NCBI GenBank assembly: GCA_022750195.1
Contig: JAKIWE010000001.1
Location: forward strand, 124,001 to 188,000
From: Thermoplasmata archaeon
GTDB lineage: Archaea; Thermoplasmatota; Thermoplasmata; Lutacidiplasmatales; UBA184
Reading direction: 5' to 3'
DNA length: 64,000 nt
This document shows, one piece after another, positions 1-7,967 of the stretch. The notes under the pieces are model-generated. The model searched no databases and had not been told where the DNA came from. It saw only the letters and a program-made list of their open reading frames with translations. Numbering within the stretch: the stretch's first letter is position 1; each line of letters opens with the position of its first letter. The translations under genes were made by a program, and so were the position numbers.

Positions 1-1
1 C

Positions 2-322
2 GCCACGAACAACGTGGCCGAGTACGTCGCGGCGACGCGGGCCCTCGAATGGCTCCTTGAACGCGGGTACCGTGGGATCGTCCTCGTCGCCGGCGATAGC
101 CAGCTCGTGATTCGACAGATGCAGGGGGAGTACGAGGTCCGGGCGGAGCATCTCCGGGAGTACCATGCCCAACTTGCCCGGCTCGTCGCACAGTTCGAGG
201 ACGTCCGGTTCTCGTGGATCCCACGAGAGCAGAACGTGGAGGCGGACCGGCTCTCCAAGGAAGCGCTGCTCGAGGCGCTACCGCTCGCCCGGAAGCTTCG
301 ACCGTCGTCCGACGGACCCTGA
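2..322 (+). CDS. RNase HI family protein, 5'-truncated by the window edge
   Basis: Ribonuclease H-fold nuclease, expected to cut RNA in RNA-DNA hybrids. The window opens inside the gene: in frame from base 2 it reads TNNVAEY, the usual family motif carrying an acidic metal ligand. GDSQLVIRQ with the next active-site Asp follows, and NVEADRLSKEAL with the last Asp lies near the C terminus. Only the first strands with the initial Asp are missing. A GTG at base 14 is internal to the conserved motif and is not the true start. The C-terminal 15 residues are unconserved. It converges on the small minus-strand unit that ends at 356. Family assignment is firm; physiological role is inferred. Confidence 0.85.
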   Translation, partial: ATNNVAEYVAATRALEWLLERGYRGIVLVAGDSQLVIRQMQGEYEVRAEHLREYHAQLARLVAQFEDVRFSWIPREQNVEADRLSKEALLEALPLARKLRPSSDGP

Positions 323-355
323 TCGGGAGCGGCGGACCGAGCCGCTCGGTGGCTT

Positions 356-565
356 TCAGCCCCAGCGCACGGTGTACACCAGCGTCCGCCCCTCGAGGGC
401 AGCGCGGGCACGCGCCGTGTCGACGAAAGTGGCGAACTCTGCGGCGGCCGCCGGGCTCAGGCGGGGGCGGACCCCTACCCCTCGAGGACTCCCCGAGCCC
501 TCGAGCGTACGGGGACGGGGGGGTCCGGGAGGATTGATGAACCAATCCGCGGGGGACCGGTTCAC
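356..565 (-). CDS. Small hypothetical protein (69 aa), second gene of a two-gene unit
   Basis: Unrecognised 69-residue protein. It begins with GTG at 565, and that GTG overlaps the TGA stop of the upstream small gene (GTGA overlap), so the two are probably translationally coupled. The N-terminal half is rich in Pro, Gly and Arg. The C-terminal half has a predicted amphipathic helix (SPAAAAEFATFVDTARARAAL) and a short final strand (TLVYTVRWG). No catalytic motif is visible. The pairing of two short coupled genes behind an operator-like palindrome resembles toxin-antitoxin or small regulator layouts, but nothing in the residues identifies such a family. The alternative is a degenerate remnant. 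Confidence 0.45.
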   Translation of the reverse strand: MNRSPADWFINPPGPPRPRTLEGSGSPRGVGVRPRLSPAAAAEFATFVDTARARAALEGRTLVYTVRWG

Positions 566-723
566 CGGCGCCCCCAGTTGACGGCGCGTTCGATCAGCTG
601 CTGGTAGGAGCTTGCCTCGGGAATCCTCGGAACGTAGGCGAGAGGCGCGTCGGTGTCGAGGTCGGGATGTTCCGGGACTCCGAGAGCGGCGAGCGGGATT
701 AGTGCCGATTCAGCCACGGCCAT
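562..723 (-). CDS. Small hypothetical protein (53 aa), first gene of a two-gene unit
   Basis: A 53-codon gene starting with ATG at 723 and ending with TGA at 562-564. Upstream on the same strand are a GGGGAT ribosome-binding-like stretch, an interrupted palindrome and a TATA-like TTTATGTAT element at proper archaeal spacing. The product begins MAVAESALIPLAAL and ends with a likely helix SSYQQLIERAVNWGRR. It is not recognised. Support for reality comes from the promoter architecture and from the GTGA coupling to the next gene, not from homology. It could be a small DNA-binding or antitoxin-like protein controlling its own palindrome; that is speculation. Confidence 0.5.
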   Translation of the reverse strand: MAVAESALIPLAALGVPEHPDLDTDAPLAYVPRIPEASSYQQLIERAVNWGRR

Positions 724-739
724 GTATATCCCCTTCAAT

Positions 740-763
740 TGTCAGACAGCTGTCATACATAAA
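740..763 (-). promoter_or_regulatory. TATA box with overlapping operator-like inverted repeat
   Basis: Bases 740-759 form an inverted repeat (tgtcagacag / ctgtcataca, 8 of 10 positions matching), with the perfect core GACAGCTGTC at 745-754. The minus-strand TATA-like element TTTATGTAT occupies 755-763 and overlaps the repeat. The dyad therefore lies between and over the TATA box and the expected transcription start, where a repressor would block preinitiation complex assembly. It precedes the two-gene unit 723-356. Confidence 0.5.
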
Positions 764-1046
764 GCCCAAAGTTCCTGAAGCAGGAGGGGGGTTTCGACAG
801 TGTCCACCTCTATATTCCTCGACCGACAAATGGCCGACGAACTCGCGAGTTTCCACTGGAAATGGGGGGGGGGCAACCCCGTCACCCACTCCCCCGCCCG
901 CAGGATATTGAGGATGAGGCCAATGCCAGTTCAGCAGCCCAGGCGTGGGAGTGCGCCGGCCTTCGGCCGTACCCATCAGAGGATTGGGCACGGCGTCCGA
1001 AGCGGATCGCCCGGAGGATCCGGGATCCCCATGCCGGCGCTACGGG
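764..1046. other. Intergenic stretch with no supported gene
   Basis: About 280 bases without a convincing coding frame. It contains a run of ten G at about 865-875 and several short open frames with no start signal or recognisable motif. One plus-strand frame around 900-1050 has coding-like composition but no start and no family resemblance; it may be a gene remnant. Confidence 0.4.
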
Positions 1047-1271
1047 CTAGTCGCGCTCGCTCTCGCGGTTAAGGGCCACGGCCACGGCTCCTAGGTCGAC
1101 GATTCCCCGGAGCATCTGCTGGAGGCCTTGCGCCGCCTGGCGTTGGAAGGCTTTCTCCTCGGCAGTAAGCTGGGGGTTCGAGTCGATTACCCCGAGCGCC
1201 ACCGTCGTCAGTCCCTTGGGGAGATCCTGGACCGCCTTGCGGGTCGCTTCGAGCTCTTCGTCCCTTTCACA
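1047..1271 (-). CDS. Hypothetical helical protein, start missing or frame interrupted
   Basis: The minus-strand frame ending TAG at 1047-1049 encodes about 74 residues of plausible helical protein (DEELEATRKAVQDL, then TAEEKAFQRQAAQGLQQML and VAVALNRESERD). No ATG, GTG or TTG occurs in this frame at its 5' end. An ATG immediately followed by TGA sits at the boundary after a run of seven G (1272-1278), in a different frame. A homopolymer indel (real or sequencing error) or a decayed gene would explain this. Function unknown; the frame is plausible, its N terminus is not defined. Confidence 0.35.
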   Translation of the reverse strand, partial: CERDEELEATRKAVQDLPKGLTTVALGVIDSNPQLTAEEKAFQRQAAQGLQQMLRGIVDLGAVAVALNRESERD

Positions 1272-1415
1272 TCCCCCCCTCGCCGACCGGCGCGATCTTC
1301 GCGATTGTGATCGAGTACCCTGCCTCGCGGCGTCGGCGTCGCGTACCTCCTCCTTGAGGTGGCGGTGCACGAGATAGGCGAGGACGGATATTCTAGGACT
1401 GGCTCGCCGACACCG

Positions 1416-2039
1416 ATGGCCGGCTTGAACCCCGTAGCGCAGAACCTCGTCCAGAGTCTCGCCCAGCGTCCGAACCTGCTGATGAAGATGCGGATCCTTT
1501 CGCTGGGAAAGAACTACGACGTCATGGATGAGCAGAGCAACGTGCTCTGCACGATAGGTCTGGACGCCGGGCAGAACGTTACGGGCTCGTTGGTGAAGGG
1601 CGCCGTTTCGTCGTTGGCGGGGGACTATGTGGGGCGCTGGGCGGCGCGGTCGATGAAGTACACGTACACGGTCAAGGACTCCGCGGGTCAGTTGGCCCTG
1701 ACGATCAACAAGGGCTCGGGCGGCAACAAGGCGATGTTCGACTTGGTCGATGTCGGCACGCAGGTCTCCATCGGCACCATCCAGATGAAGCGGAGTCTGA
1801 TCGGGGGCCTCAAAGCGGCGTGGGTTGCCCCCGGCGCTGGCCAGACACTGATGCACACGAAGGGCAACATCATCCGCAGAAAGTACAAGATCGTTGATGC
1901 CAGCGGCCGAGAGATCGGCCACGTCCGGCACAAGATCCTGGCCATCCGCGACGTCTGGCAGCTCCAGCTGGAGGCCGGGGTCAATCACCTCTACGCCGCC
2001 GTGTTCGCGGCGATCCTCGACTTCGAAAAGAAGATGTGA
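1416..2039 (+). CDS. LURP-one-related (tubby C-terminal-like fold) protein
   Basis: About 207-residue protein of the LURP-one-related family, which shares the tubby-like beta-barrel fold. Role in prokaryotes is unknown; a membrane- or phospholipid-associated scaffold (scramblase-like relatives) is often suggested. Family-like features are the repeated beta-strand units YDVMDEQSNVLCTI, YTYTVKDSAGQLALTI and YKIVDASGREIGHVRHK, and the final hydrophobic helix HLYAAVFAAILDFE. The start at 1416 (MAGLNPVAQ) is preferred over an upstream GTG at 1359, because a TATA-like ggatattc lies about 26 bases before it and the extra 19 residues look non-coding. Both neighbouring intergenic regions are long, so it is probably monocistronic. 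Confidence 0.7.
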   Translation: MAGLNPVAQNLVQSLAQRPNLLMKMRILSLGKNYDVMDEQSNVLCTIGLDAGQNVTGSLVKGAVSSLAGDYVGRWAARSMKYTYTVKDSAGQLALTINKGSGGNKAMFDLVDVGTQVSIGTIQMKRSLIGGLKAAWVAPGAGQTLMHTKGNIIRRKYKIVDASGREIGHVRHKILAIRDVWQLQLEAGVNHLYAAVFAAILDFEKKM

Positions 2040-2408
2040 GCCGGGACCGCGGCACCCCCCCAGCCAAGAGCCGTGGGGCCAGCACGCATTGGAACCCGTG
2101 GACCGCCCTCCGCTCAGGTCGGAAGGGGAATCATTTCGCAAGCTCTAGGCGGAGCCAGCGCCCGGTTTCCGCCGGGACGCGGGCCCCCCGGTCACGTTCC
2201 GATCCTCCCCAGCCAGTCCGAGACGTTCGCGGGGGGCCTCGCGCCTCATCAATCCCGGACGTACCCCCCCGCTGGGGTCAGAGGGCGAACTCTCCAGGCT
2301 CACGACGGGAATCCTGCAGCCCTCTCCGAACGTGGGGCTCGGCAACTCCTTCCACCGGTGAAGGGGAAACCCGCCGAGCCGGACTCCGGCGTAGGGGCCG
2401 CGTGAATT
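2040..2408. other. Gene-poor interval, nothing identified
   Basis: About 370 bases downstream of the LURP-one gene. It contains several GC-rich potential hairpins (for example around 2160-2200 and 2340-2375). A long minus-strand frame crosses it but runs antisense into the next gene and has no motif. I could not match it to a known structured RNA. Confidence 0.4.
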
Positions 2409-2416
2409 AGTTATCC
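2407..2416 (+). promoter_or_regulatory. Probable TATA box of the 953-aa surface protein gene
   Basis: The AT-rich stretch tagttatc at 2407-2414 stands out in GC-rich surroundings and lies about 28 bases before the ATG at 2440, consistent with a leaderless archaeal transcript. Confidence 0.4.
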
Positions 2417-2439
2417 CCCCGAGAATTCGACGAACGGGG

Positions 2440-5301
2440 ATGTCCTTGGCTTCGAAACCCCGTCTCGCCTCGGGCCGCCGATTGGGACCTCGGCGAACCC
2501 TGGGTCGGATTCTCCTCACCTTCCTCGTGCTCGTCTCCCTGGGGCTCGGCCCCCTGGTGCTGCCCGTGGCGCTTCCCGGGACGCTCCGGTCCTCCTCAGA
2601 TCGTTTCGTGTTCCCCCCGGGACAAGGGAGCCGTCCCGATATCCTGCTGCCGCCGAGCGGCCTCGCCCCGTCGGCCCTTTCGACGCCTCCTGCCGTATTC
2701 GAGGGCCAGCGCTCCCCGTCGCCGGACCTGAGGTCTCTCGGGGCCTGCGGCACGCCTCTTCCGATGACCCAGCTGGCGCGCTGCGCTCCCCCGGCCGTGG
2801 TGACCCCCGCGCCGTTTGTCCCAGCCCCGGTGGCACCGAACTGGACGCTGCTCGGTGGGACGATCGGCACGCCCCCGAACGTAACCGACTGGCCCTCGAT
2901 CGCGTACGACCCAGAGGACGGTGCTCTGGTAATTCTCGCTCAGGTTCCGAACGCCCCCGCTGGGTCGGACGGAACAGCGACTTGGGAGCTCGCGAATCAC
3001 ACCTGGGCGCGTCTCGTCAACGCCACGACTGCCAGCGGGGGGCTTCCGTCCTTTGTCGGGACCCAGATGGCATACGACGCCGACCTGGGGGAGATTGTGG
3101 CGTTCGGAGGGGGGTTCTCCGGCGCCGCCTCGGAGGGGTTCACCTGGACGTTCGACGACCAACACTGGACCAATGTAACACCCGCCAACCTCTCGCCCGC
3201 TAACTCTCCCGCCGCCCGGTACTCCGGCGGGATGGCGTACGACCCGATCATGCAAGCGATCGTCCTCTTCGGGGGCTATCGTACCGATTCGTCGTACCAT
3301 CCGCCCCTCAACGATACATGGACGTTCGGGAGGGGAGGATGGACGAACATCACCGCGACCGCCTCCGCCACGGGCGGCCCCCAGCCTCGCGGAGATCTCC
3401 AGATGGCGTTCGACTCGTACGTCGGGGAGATCGTCCTCGCGGGCGGGTACGGGGACCAGTCCAGCGTCAACTGGGGCTTCGCGAACGGCAGCTGGTCGCC
3501 GATCTATGGGCCGGGACTGGGGTCGAGATGGAATGCCGCTATCGCCGACGTCCCCACCGCGAAAGAGCTCCTCGTGTACGGCGGTTGGGGCCGCTGTTCC
3601 ATCGCGGTGGCCGGCGGTGCATGCAACGACTCCTGGGTCTACGCCGGCGGAAGCTGGAGCTTCGTCGGCGCCAGCGGTGGCCCCGGCCAGCTCGGCGGGG
3701 CGGTGATGACCTACGACCCACAGCTGCACGGGGTGCTCCTGATCGGCGGCGAGAATACGACGAACCACTTGCCGGTACCTCCCTGGCTCGCGACGTTCCC
3801 GCTTACCGCGGCCCCGGCACAAGTCACCCCCAACCCATCGGCCGTGGGCACCCCGTTGCTCGTGCAGGCGTTTGCCCAGGGCGGCCCCACGGGCGTCTAC
3901 ACCTTCAGCTGGTCGGGCCTACCCCCAGGCTGCCAGACCACGCCGCCCGGACCGGCTTCGGCGATCAACTGCACCGCCACGACCGCGGGCACCTACCGCG
4001 TGGAGCTCTACGTGAACGATTCCGGCGGAGGCCCGAGCTCGGCGAGCCCCTCCGCACCCGTGGTGGTGGTCAACGCGCCGGTGGAGGGCCTCGTGGCGGC
4101 GAGTCGCTCGTCGGCCGACGGGGGACAGTCGTTCTCGTTTTCCGCCGATGTGATTGCGCCCGGCGTCCGACCCGACACGTTCGCTTGGCAGGTGAATGGG
4201 TCCGGGGCGATCTGTGCCCCCACGATCAGTCCGGTGCTGACCTGCATCGGGGCGGAGGCCGGTGGACCGCTCGTCGCAACGGCTACTCTGATCGACGCGA
4301 ACGGAGAACGAGCGTTGGGAACCGCAGGGGCGATCCTGGTGCATCCGACCCTGAGAACTCTGATCGGACTACCTAGGGTAGCCATCGAACCGGGAACCCC
4401 GGCCACCGTCGACGTCGAGGCGCAGGGAGGCGAGCCGCCGTTCCTCGTCGTCTGGGACGGGCTGCCGCCTAGCTGTGGCTCCACGGGGGCGATCGTCCGC
4501 GGCTGCGTCTTCCCTTCCGCGGGGGTGTACAACCTCTCCGCGCGGACCGTCGACGCCAACGGTCAGCTCTCCGTGGCACCCGCGGCCGGACTCCGCGTGC
4601 TCCCGGGTCCGGTCCTCCAAGGGGTAGGGACGAACTTGACCCGGATCGAGGTTGGAGTCGCGGTGAGTTTCCTAGCGCAGGTCGCGGGCGGAACGCCGCC
4701 GTACTCCTTTGCCTGGAACGTCTGGGGAGGCGGGTCGTGCGGCCCCCCCAGTACCCCGGAGCTGGATTGCGCGTTTGCCGCGGCCCACGCGGCACGCCTC
4801 ACGGTGTCGGTGGTCGATCGGCTTGGCGGCACCGCCTCGGTCTCGAACCTGACGTACCACGTCTTCGCGGGGCCGACGGTGAGGCTGCTGCTGGACAGTT
4901 CAACTCTACCGGCAGGCTCACCGATTCCGGCCAAGGCGGTGGTCATGGGGGGCCAAGGACCGTACCGATACCGGTGGCTCATCGACGGTGGCGAGGTGAA
5001 CGCAACGACGGCCCCGTCGGCGAGCTTGAACGCACCGGGAGCTGGGAATTTTACGGTGCAGGTCGAGGTCGCGGACTCGGTCGGGGCTCGAGGGTTCTCG
5101 ATCCCCCAACCGGTCACCCTACTGACGACGGGTCGGGGCCCGCTGACGTCTGGGAACGCCACCAATGGACTCGCCGTCCCCCTCGTGGCGGTGGGAGCCC
5201 TCGGGGCCGGAGGCTTGGCCGTCGCCATCGTTCTCCTTCGGCGTCGACGCGCCCGTGCCGTTCTAACGCAAGAACAGCCGGTCGACGAGTACCCGCGATA
5301 A
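2440..5301 (+). CDS. Large secreted/membrane-anchored kelch-like and PKD/Ig-like repeat protein
   Basis: A 953-residue predicted cell-surface protein. Residues about 20-46 form a signal/anchor helix after an Arg-rich start. A Pro/Ser-rich linker follows, then about residues 125-450 carry kelch-like blades of the pattern 'MAYD...EIVAFGG...TWTF...W' (five or more copies). Residues about 460-900 hold five PKD/Ig-like domains, each with the 'GG.PPY.F.W' signature and often a Cys pair. A C-terminal membrane helix (LAVPLVAVGALGAGGLAVAIV) is followed by an RRRRAR tail. Many N-x-S/T sites fit surface N-glycosylation. It may act in adhesion or glycan/protein binding. A second protein of the same build is at 37380-39710. 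Architecture is clear; ligand unknown. Confidence 0.85.
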   Translation: MSLASKPRLASGRRLGPRRTLGRILLTFLVLVSLGLGPLVLPVALPGTLRSSSDRFVFPPGQGSRPDILLPPSGLAPSALSTPPAVFEGQRSPSPDLRSLGACGTPLPMTQLARCAPPAVVTPAPFVPAPVAPNWTLLGGTIGTPPNVTDWPSIAYDPEDGALVILAQVPNAPAGSDGTATWELANHTWARLVNATTASGGLPSFVGTQMAYDADLGEIVAFGGGFSGAASEGFTWTFDDQHWTNVTPANLSPANSPAARYSGGMAYDPIMQAIVLFGGYRTDSSYHPPLNDTWTFGRGGWTNITATASATGGPQPRGDLQMAFDSYVGEIVLAGGYGDQSSVNWGFANGSWSPIYGPGLGSRWNAAIADVPTAKELLVYGGWGRCSIAVAGGACNDSWVYAGGSWSFVGASGGPGQLGGAVMTYDPQLHGVLLIGGENTTNHLPVPPWLATFPLTAAPAQVTPNPSAVGTPLLVQAFAQGGPTGVYTFSWSGLPPGCQTTPPGPASAINCTATTAGTYRVELYVNDSGGGPSSASPSAPVVVVNAPVEGLVAASRSSADGGQSFSFSADVIAPGVRPDTFAWQVNGSGAICAPTISPVLTCIGAEAGGPLVATATLIDANGERALGTAGAILVHPTLRTLIGLPRVAIEPGTPATVDVEAQGGEPPFLVVWDGLPPSCGSTGAIVRGCVFPSAGVYNLSARTVDANGQLSVAPAAGLRVLPGPVLQGVGTNLTRIEVGVAVSFLAQVAGGTPPYSFAWNVWGGGSCGPPSTPELDCAFAAAHAARLTVSVVDRLGGTASVSNLTYHVFAGPTVRLLLDSSTLPAGSPIPAKAVVMGGQGPYRYRWLIDGGEVNATTAPSASLNAPGAGNFTVQVEVADSVGARGFSIPQPVTLLTTGRGPLTSGNATNGLAVPLVAVGALGAGGLAVAIVLLRRRRARAVLTQEQPVDEYPR

Positions 5302-5846
5302 TCCTCCGTCCACTTCGGCGACGAAGTCCGCAGAGCGCGGGAGTTGCGCGGATCTGCTTCCGACCATCGGGCGAGGCAACGGCGCTATCCCGCGTCCCGA
5401 AACGGTCAGGAGTGTCGCTCGAGAGGGCGGAATCCTCTCGCCGAACCGAGAGATGCCGCCGGCGGCCGGCCCCAGTGGACGCTGGTCCGACTCGGCTTAG
5501 CCAACTTCCCTGCGGGGCGCGTTGGCTCACCTTGCACGCTCGGGAAGCGGTCGACGATGTCTATCGGTGCACGCCCGAAGGCGGGGTCCTGATGTCCGGT
5601 GGAAATGGGGGATGGCCGACACCTTCACTCAGCGGGCTGAGGAACCACGCCATGGCCCGGGCAAGCGTGAGCCAGGCTGCCGGTCGCTGAATCCGGCGCC
5701 CACCGGGTTATGCTAGGCGCAAGTGCTCCGCGACGGGCGCGCGAGAACCTTCCGCGCTAGCGTGACCATCCCTCTGTCGATGGGCGAATCCCCTCCTCTC
5801 CTTCGTATGAGTTCCCCAGTCAGTTGGTGACCGGCGCGGGCGGCTG
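5302..5846. other. 545-base gap without a recognisable gene
   Basis: The longest non-coding interval in the window, between the surface protein and the convergent DoxX gene. The frames crossing it lack starts, motifs and coding-like amino-acid patterns. Bases about 5580-5730 contain several short complementary GC-rich blocks and could fold, so a structured RNA is possible. I could not find the conserved cores of RNase P RNA or SRP RNA. Confidence 0.4.
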
Positions 5847-6416
5847 CTACATCGCGGCGGGCTTGGAGGCGCTGCCCCTACGGTCGACCCTGACCTCGGC
5901 GAGCTTCGCCCAAGTTGGCCAGCGCAGCTCGATGTAGTAGTCCAGGCTCCAACGGCTCGGCCCGTAGGCACCGTTGATGATCAGCAGCGATAGTGCCAGC
6001 ATGGAGTACACAAAGCCGGTGCCGATGTCCGTGTTCGTGCCGCCGCCGTAGGGTCCGCCGAACCCCTCTGGGACGGCCCAGATGAACAGAGCGAGGAGTG
6101 CGGCCCCGACGTACGCGATCTTCCGCAGGAAGCCGAAGATGAGGGCAAGTCCGATGAGGAGCTCGAGGGACCCGGTCAGGTACACCCATGGAGCCGGGTT
6201 CGGGTTGACGACCCCCGCCCACCAGTGGAACCAGCCCGCCAACCAGAACGGCTGGTTCGAGCCGTCCGGAACGGAGAAGTTAGCCGCAAATCCGGGTACG
6301 AACTTGAAGTAGCCGGCGAAGAGCCAGACCACCCCGAACAGAATCCGGAAGAGGGTCTTGATCGTCGAAGCGTTCCGCGCCCACAGCCCGCCCCCCGCGC
6401 CGCCTTCCGGTTCCAT
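5847..6416 (-). CDS. DoxX-family membrane protein
   Basis: A 189-residue membrane protein of the DoxX/DoxD family, named for the thiosulfate:quinone oxidoreductase subunit of thermoacidophiles; most relatives are of unknown or redox-related function. Four membrane helices are visible: FRILFGVVWLFAGYFKFVPG, PAPWVYLTGSLELLIGLALIFGF, IAYVGAALLALFIWAVP and GFVYSMLALSLLIINGAYGPS. The 'G..W...G..K' and 'E...G' patterns are typical. The start at 6416 is chosen because a perfect AGGAGG ribosome-binding site precedes it by about 6 bases, making upstream starts unlikely. It is transcribed towards the gap at 5302-5846. Confidence 0.75.
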   Translation of the reverse strand: MEPEGGAGGGLWARNASTIKTLFRILFGVVWLFAGYFKFVPGFAANFSVPDGSNQPFWLAGWFHWWAGVVNPNPAPWVYLTGSLELLIGLALIFGFLRKIAYVGAALLALFIWAVPEGFGGPYGGGTNTDIGTGFVYSMLALSLLIINGAYGPSRWSLDYYIELRWPTWAKLAEVRVDRRGSASKPAAM

Positions 6417-6676
6417 GGTTGCCTCCTGGCTCCGCAACGGCGACGGAGTTGATACTTCGAAGGTGAGAACTAGTTGAGTCAAGCCGTACGCACGGCACGT
6501 GAGCCAGGGGAGGCGTTGGGGCGGTTGCCCTCGGGGCAACATTGAAGCCTGAAGGGACCACTGACCCGCCACGTTCCGCTCCCGCCGACCGTGCCCGGCT
6601 CCTCGCCGAACGCTCCGAGGCGTCGAGGAGTGTTCGGGCCCTGGGTGCTCCCTCCCTCAGGAGGGAGGCTGATCGT

Positions 6677-7153
6677 ATGCGTCCATCCCGTGTTCCCTTC
6701 GGCGCCGTCGTTCTCTCGGCGTTGGGCGGTGTGCTGATCCTGCTCGATGGGCTGGTCTACGCGTTCGTTGGGTCGGACGTGCAGGGGGTCTCGCCCACCG
6801 GTCTCGGGGTGTTTCTGCAAGGCGCCGGCTACCTGGCGGTCTTTCTCGGGACCCTCGTCGTCGTCCTGGCTGTGTCCCTGGCCGCTATGCCAGACTCGCA
6901 TCGAGGCCTCGGCATCCTGATCCTGACGTTCTCTCTGTTGAGTCTGCCGGTCGGGGGCGGATTCCTCGCGGGGGCCGTGATCGGATGGGTCGGCGGGGTC
7001 GCGGGGATCGTGGCCCGATTGGAGCCGGTCCCGGTCGGAGAGCTGGAGAGTGACTGGAGCGAAGTGCTCGACGATCCGGTCGTTGAGGCCGACCTTCACG
7101 ACAAGGGCGTCGGTCTTCCGCCCATCCGCGAACCGAACGAGCCGGCGAACTAG
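6677..7153 (+). CDS. Small integral membrane protein, four helices
   Basis: A 158-residue membrane protein beginning MRPSRVPFGAVVLSALGGVLILLDGLVYA. Four hydrophobic segments are followed by an acidic soluble tail of about 45 residues. It resembles small archaeal/actinobacterial four-helix membrane proteins of unknown function (DUF6114-like); no catalytic residues are seen. An AGGAGG-like stretch (caggagggaggc) lies 8-12 bases before the ATG and supports this start. It is divergent from DoxX with about 260 bases between them. Confidence 0.6.
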   Translation: MRPSRVPFGAVVLSALGGVLILLDGLVYAFVGSDVQGVSPTGLGVFLQGAGYLAVFLGTLVVVLAVSLAAMPDSHRGLGILILTFSLLSLPVGGGFLAGAVIGWVGGVAGIVARLEPVPVGELESDWSEVLDDPVVEADLHDKGVGLPPIREPNEPAN

Positions 7154-7358
7154 CGGCGAAGGATCCTGCCTGCGACGGTTGCGACCTGAGGGGAGCTCAA
7201 GGTCGAGTCCCGGCACCGGAGAAAGCGGCAGTCGCCGAGCGTCGGTCCGACGCCCACACGAGTCGATCCCGAAACGGTTCGGAGATGAGTGGACACGGGG
7301 GGTTCTGCCCCTGAGGTGGTTTGGAACCTCCTGGCCGGGGTGGAAGTACGGGACGTTG

Positions 7359-7808
7359 TCACCTCGGGAGAACGTGGCTCCTGACCTTGTCGAGCTGCGG
7401 CTTCGTCAAGAGCAGAGCAAAAGGGGCGTTCCGGTGCTTTCGTGAAAGTTTCAATCGGCGGCCAGTAAGGCGGACCTCGCTCCAGAAGTATCCGTTGCGA
7501 AATGCCCACCGCGGGGCGCTGGGCGAGCCGATCTCGACCACGATTCCTTCATTTGTGAATCCGAGATTTGCGGGAGAGGGCATTAGAAAAAAGTACGCGG
7601 TCGCCAATGGGACCACGAGTGCCGCAGAGACAATAATCGCGAACAAGGGAGCCGTGATCGGAGGTGGATGGGCTGCCCACACTCCCCAAGCGTTCTCTAG
7701 AAGCTGGGCCGCAAGGAGGCCCCCCCACAACACAAGGAAGAACCCAATACCCCAAATCGATCGAGGAAACCCGGGAACCCATTCGACTCGAAGGGGCGAG
7801 CCGGCCAC
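7359..7808 (-). CDS. Membrane protein with two N-terminal helices and a soluble tail
   Basis: A 149-residue protein starting with GTG at 7808. Two predicted membrane helices at about residues 16-42 and 52-77 precede a soluble C-terminal part (LGFTNEGIVVEIGSP...FWSEVRLTGRRLKLSR). That pattern is common in small prokaryotic PH-like membrane proteins. No family is recognised with confidence. It is flanked by about 200 bases of non-coding DNA on one side and the tRNA-Ala region on the other. Confidence 0.5.
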   Translation of the reverse strand: MAGSPLRVEWVPGFPRSIWGIGFFLVLWGGLLAAQLLENAWGVWAAHPPPITAPLFAIIVSAALVVPLATAYFFLMPSPANLGFTNEGIVVEIGSPSAPRWAFRNGYFWSEVRLTGRRLKLSRKHRNAPFALLLTKPQLDKVRSHVLPR

Positions 7809-7967
7809 GGGACTCAGAGCCCTCCCGGTCTAATGGAGTTTCGCGTGATAAACCTCGATTGGGGGATGCTTCGCGCCGCGAGTAAACCCCGCCCCGACCG
7901 ACCCGCGTTCCTGGAATCCAGGGGCGCTCGCTCCGAGGATTTGAACCGGAATGGGTTTAGACACTAG

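Noticed and set aside
1272..2141. Long minus-strand open frame antisense to the LURP-one gene, continuous with the small frame ending at 1047.
   Set aside because: Its residues are low-quality (Arg/Gly/His-rich, no motif) and it mirrors the codon structure of the plus-strand gene. Only the terminal 74 codons beyond the LURP gene look coding.
2145..2870. Minus-strand open frame of 241 codons covering the gap at 2040-2439.
   Set aside because: It runs antisense into the signal-peptide part of the 953-aa surface protein, has no promoter, and no motif; GC-rich codon bias opens such frames often here.
5580..5740. Possible RNase P or SRP RNA in the long gap (a GAGGAA stretch near 5639 and a GGGTTATG near 5706).
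   Set aside because: The surrounding conserved bases of the P4/CR-I, CR-V or SRP helix 8 cores are missing, so the match is too weak to call.
7154..7358. Short open frames between the two membrane-protein genes.
   Set aside because: No start with ribosome-binding site or TATA element, and no coding-like residue pattern.
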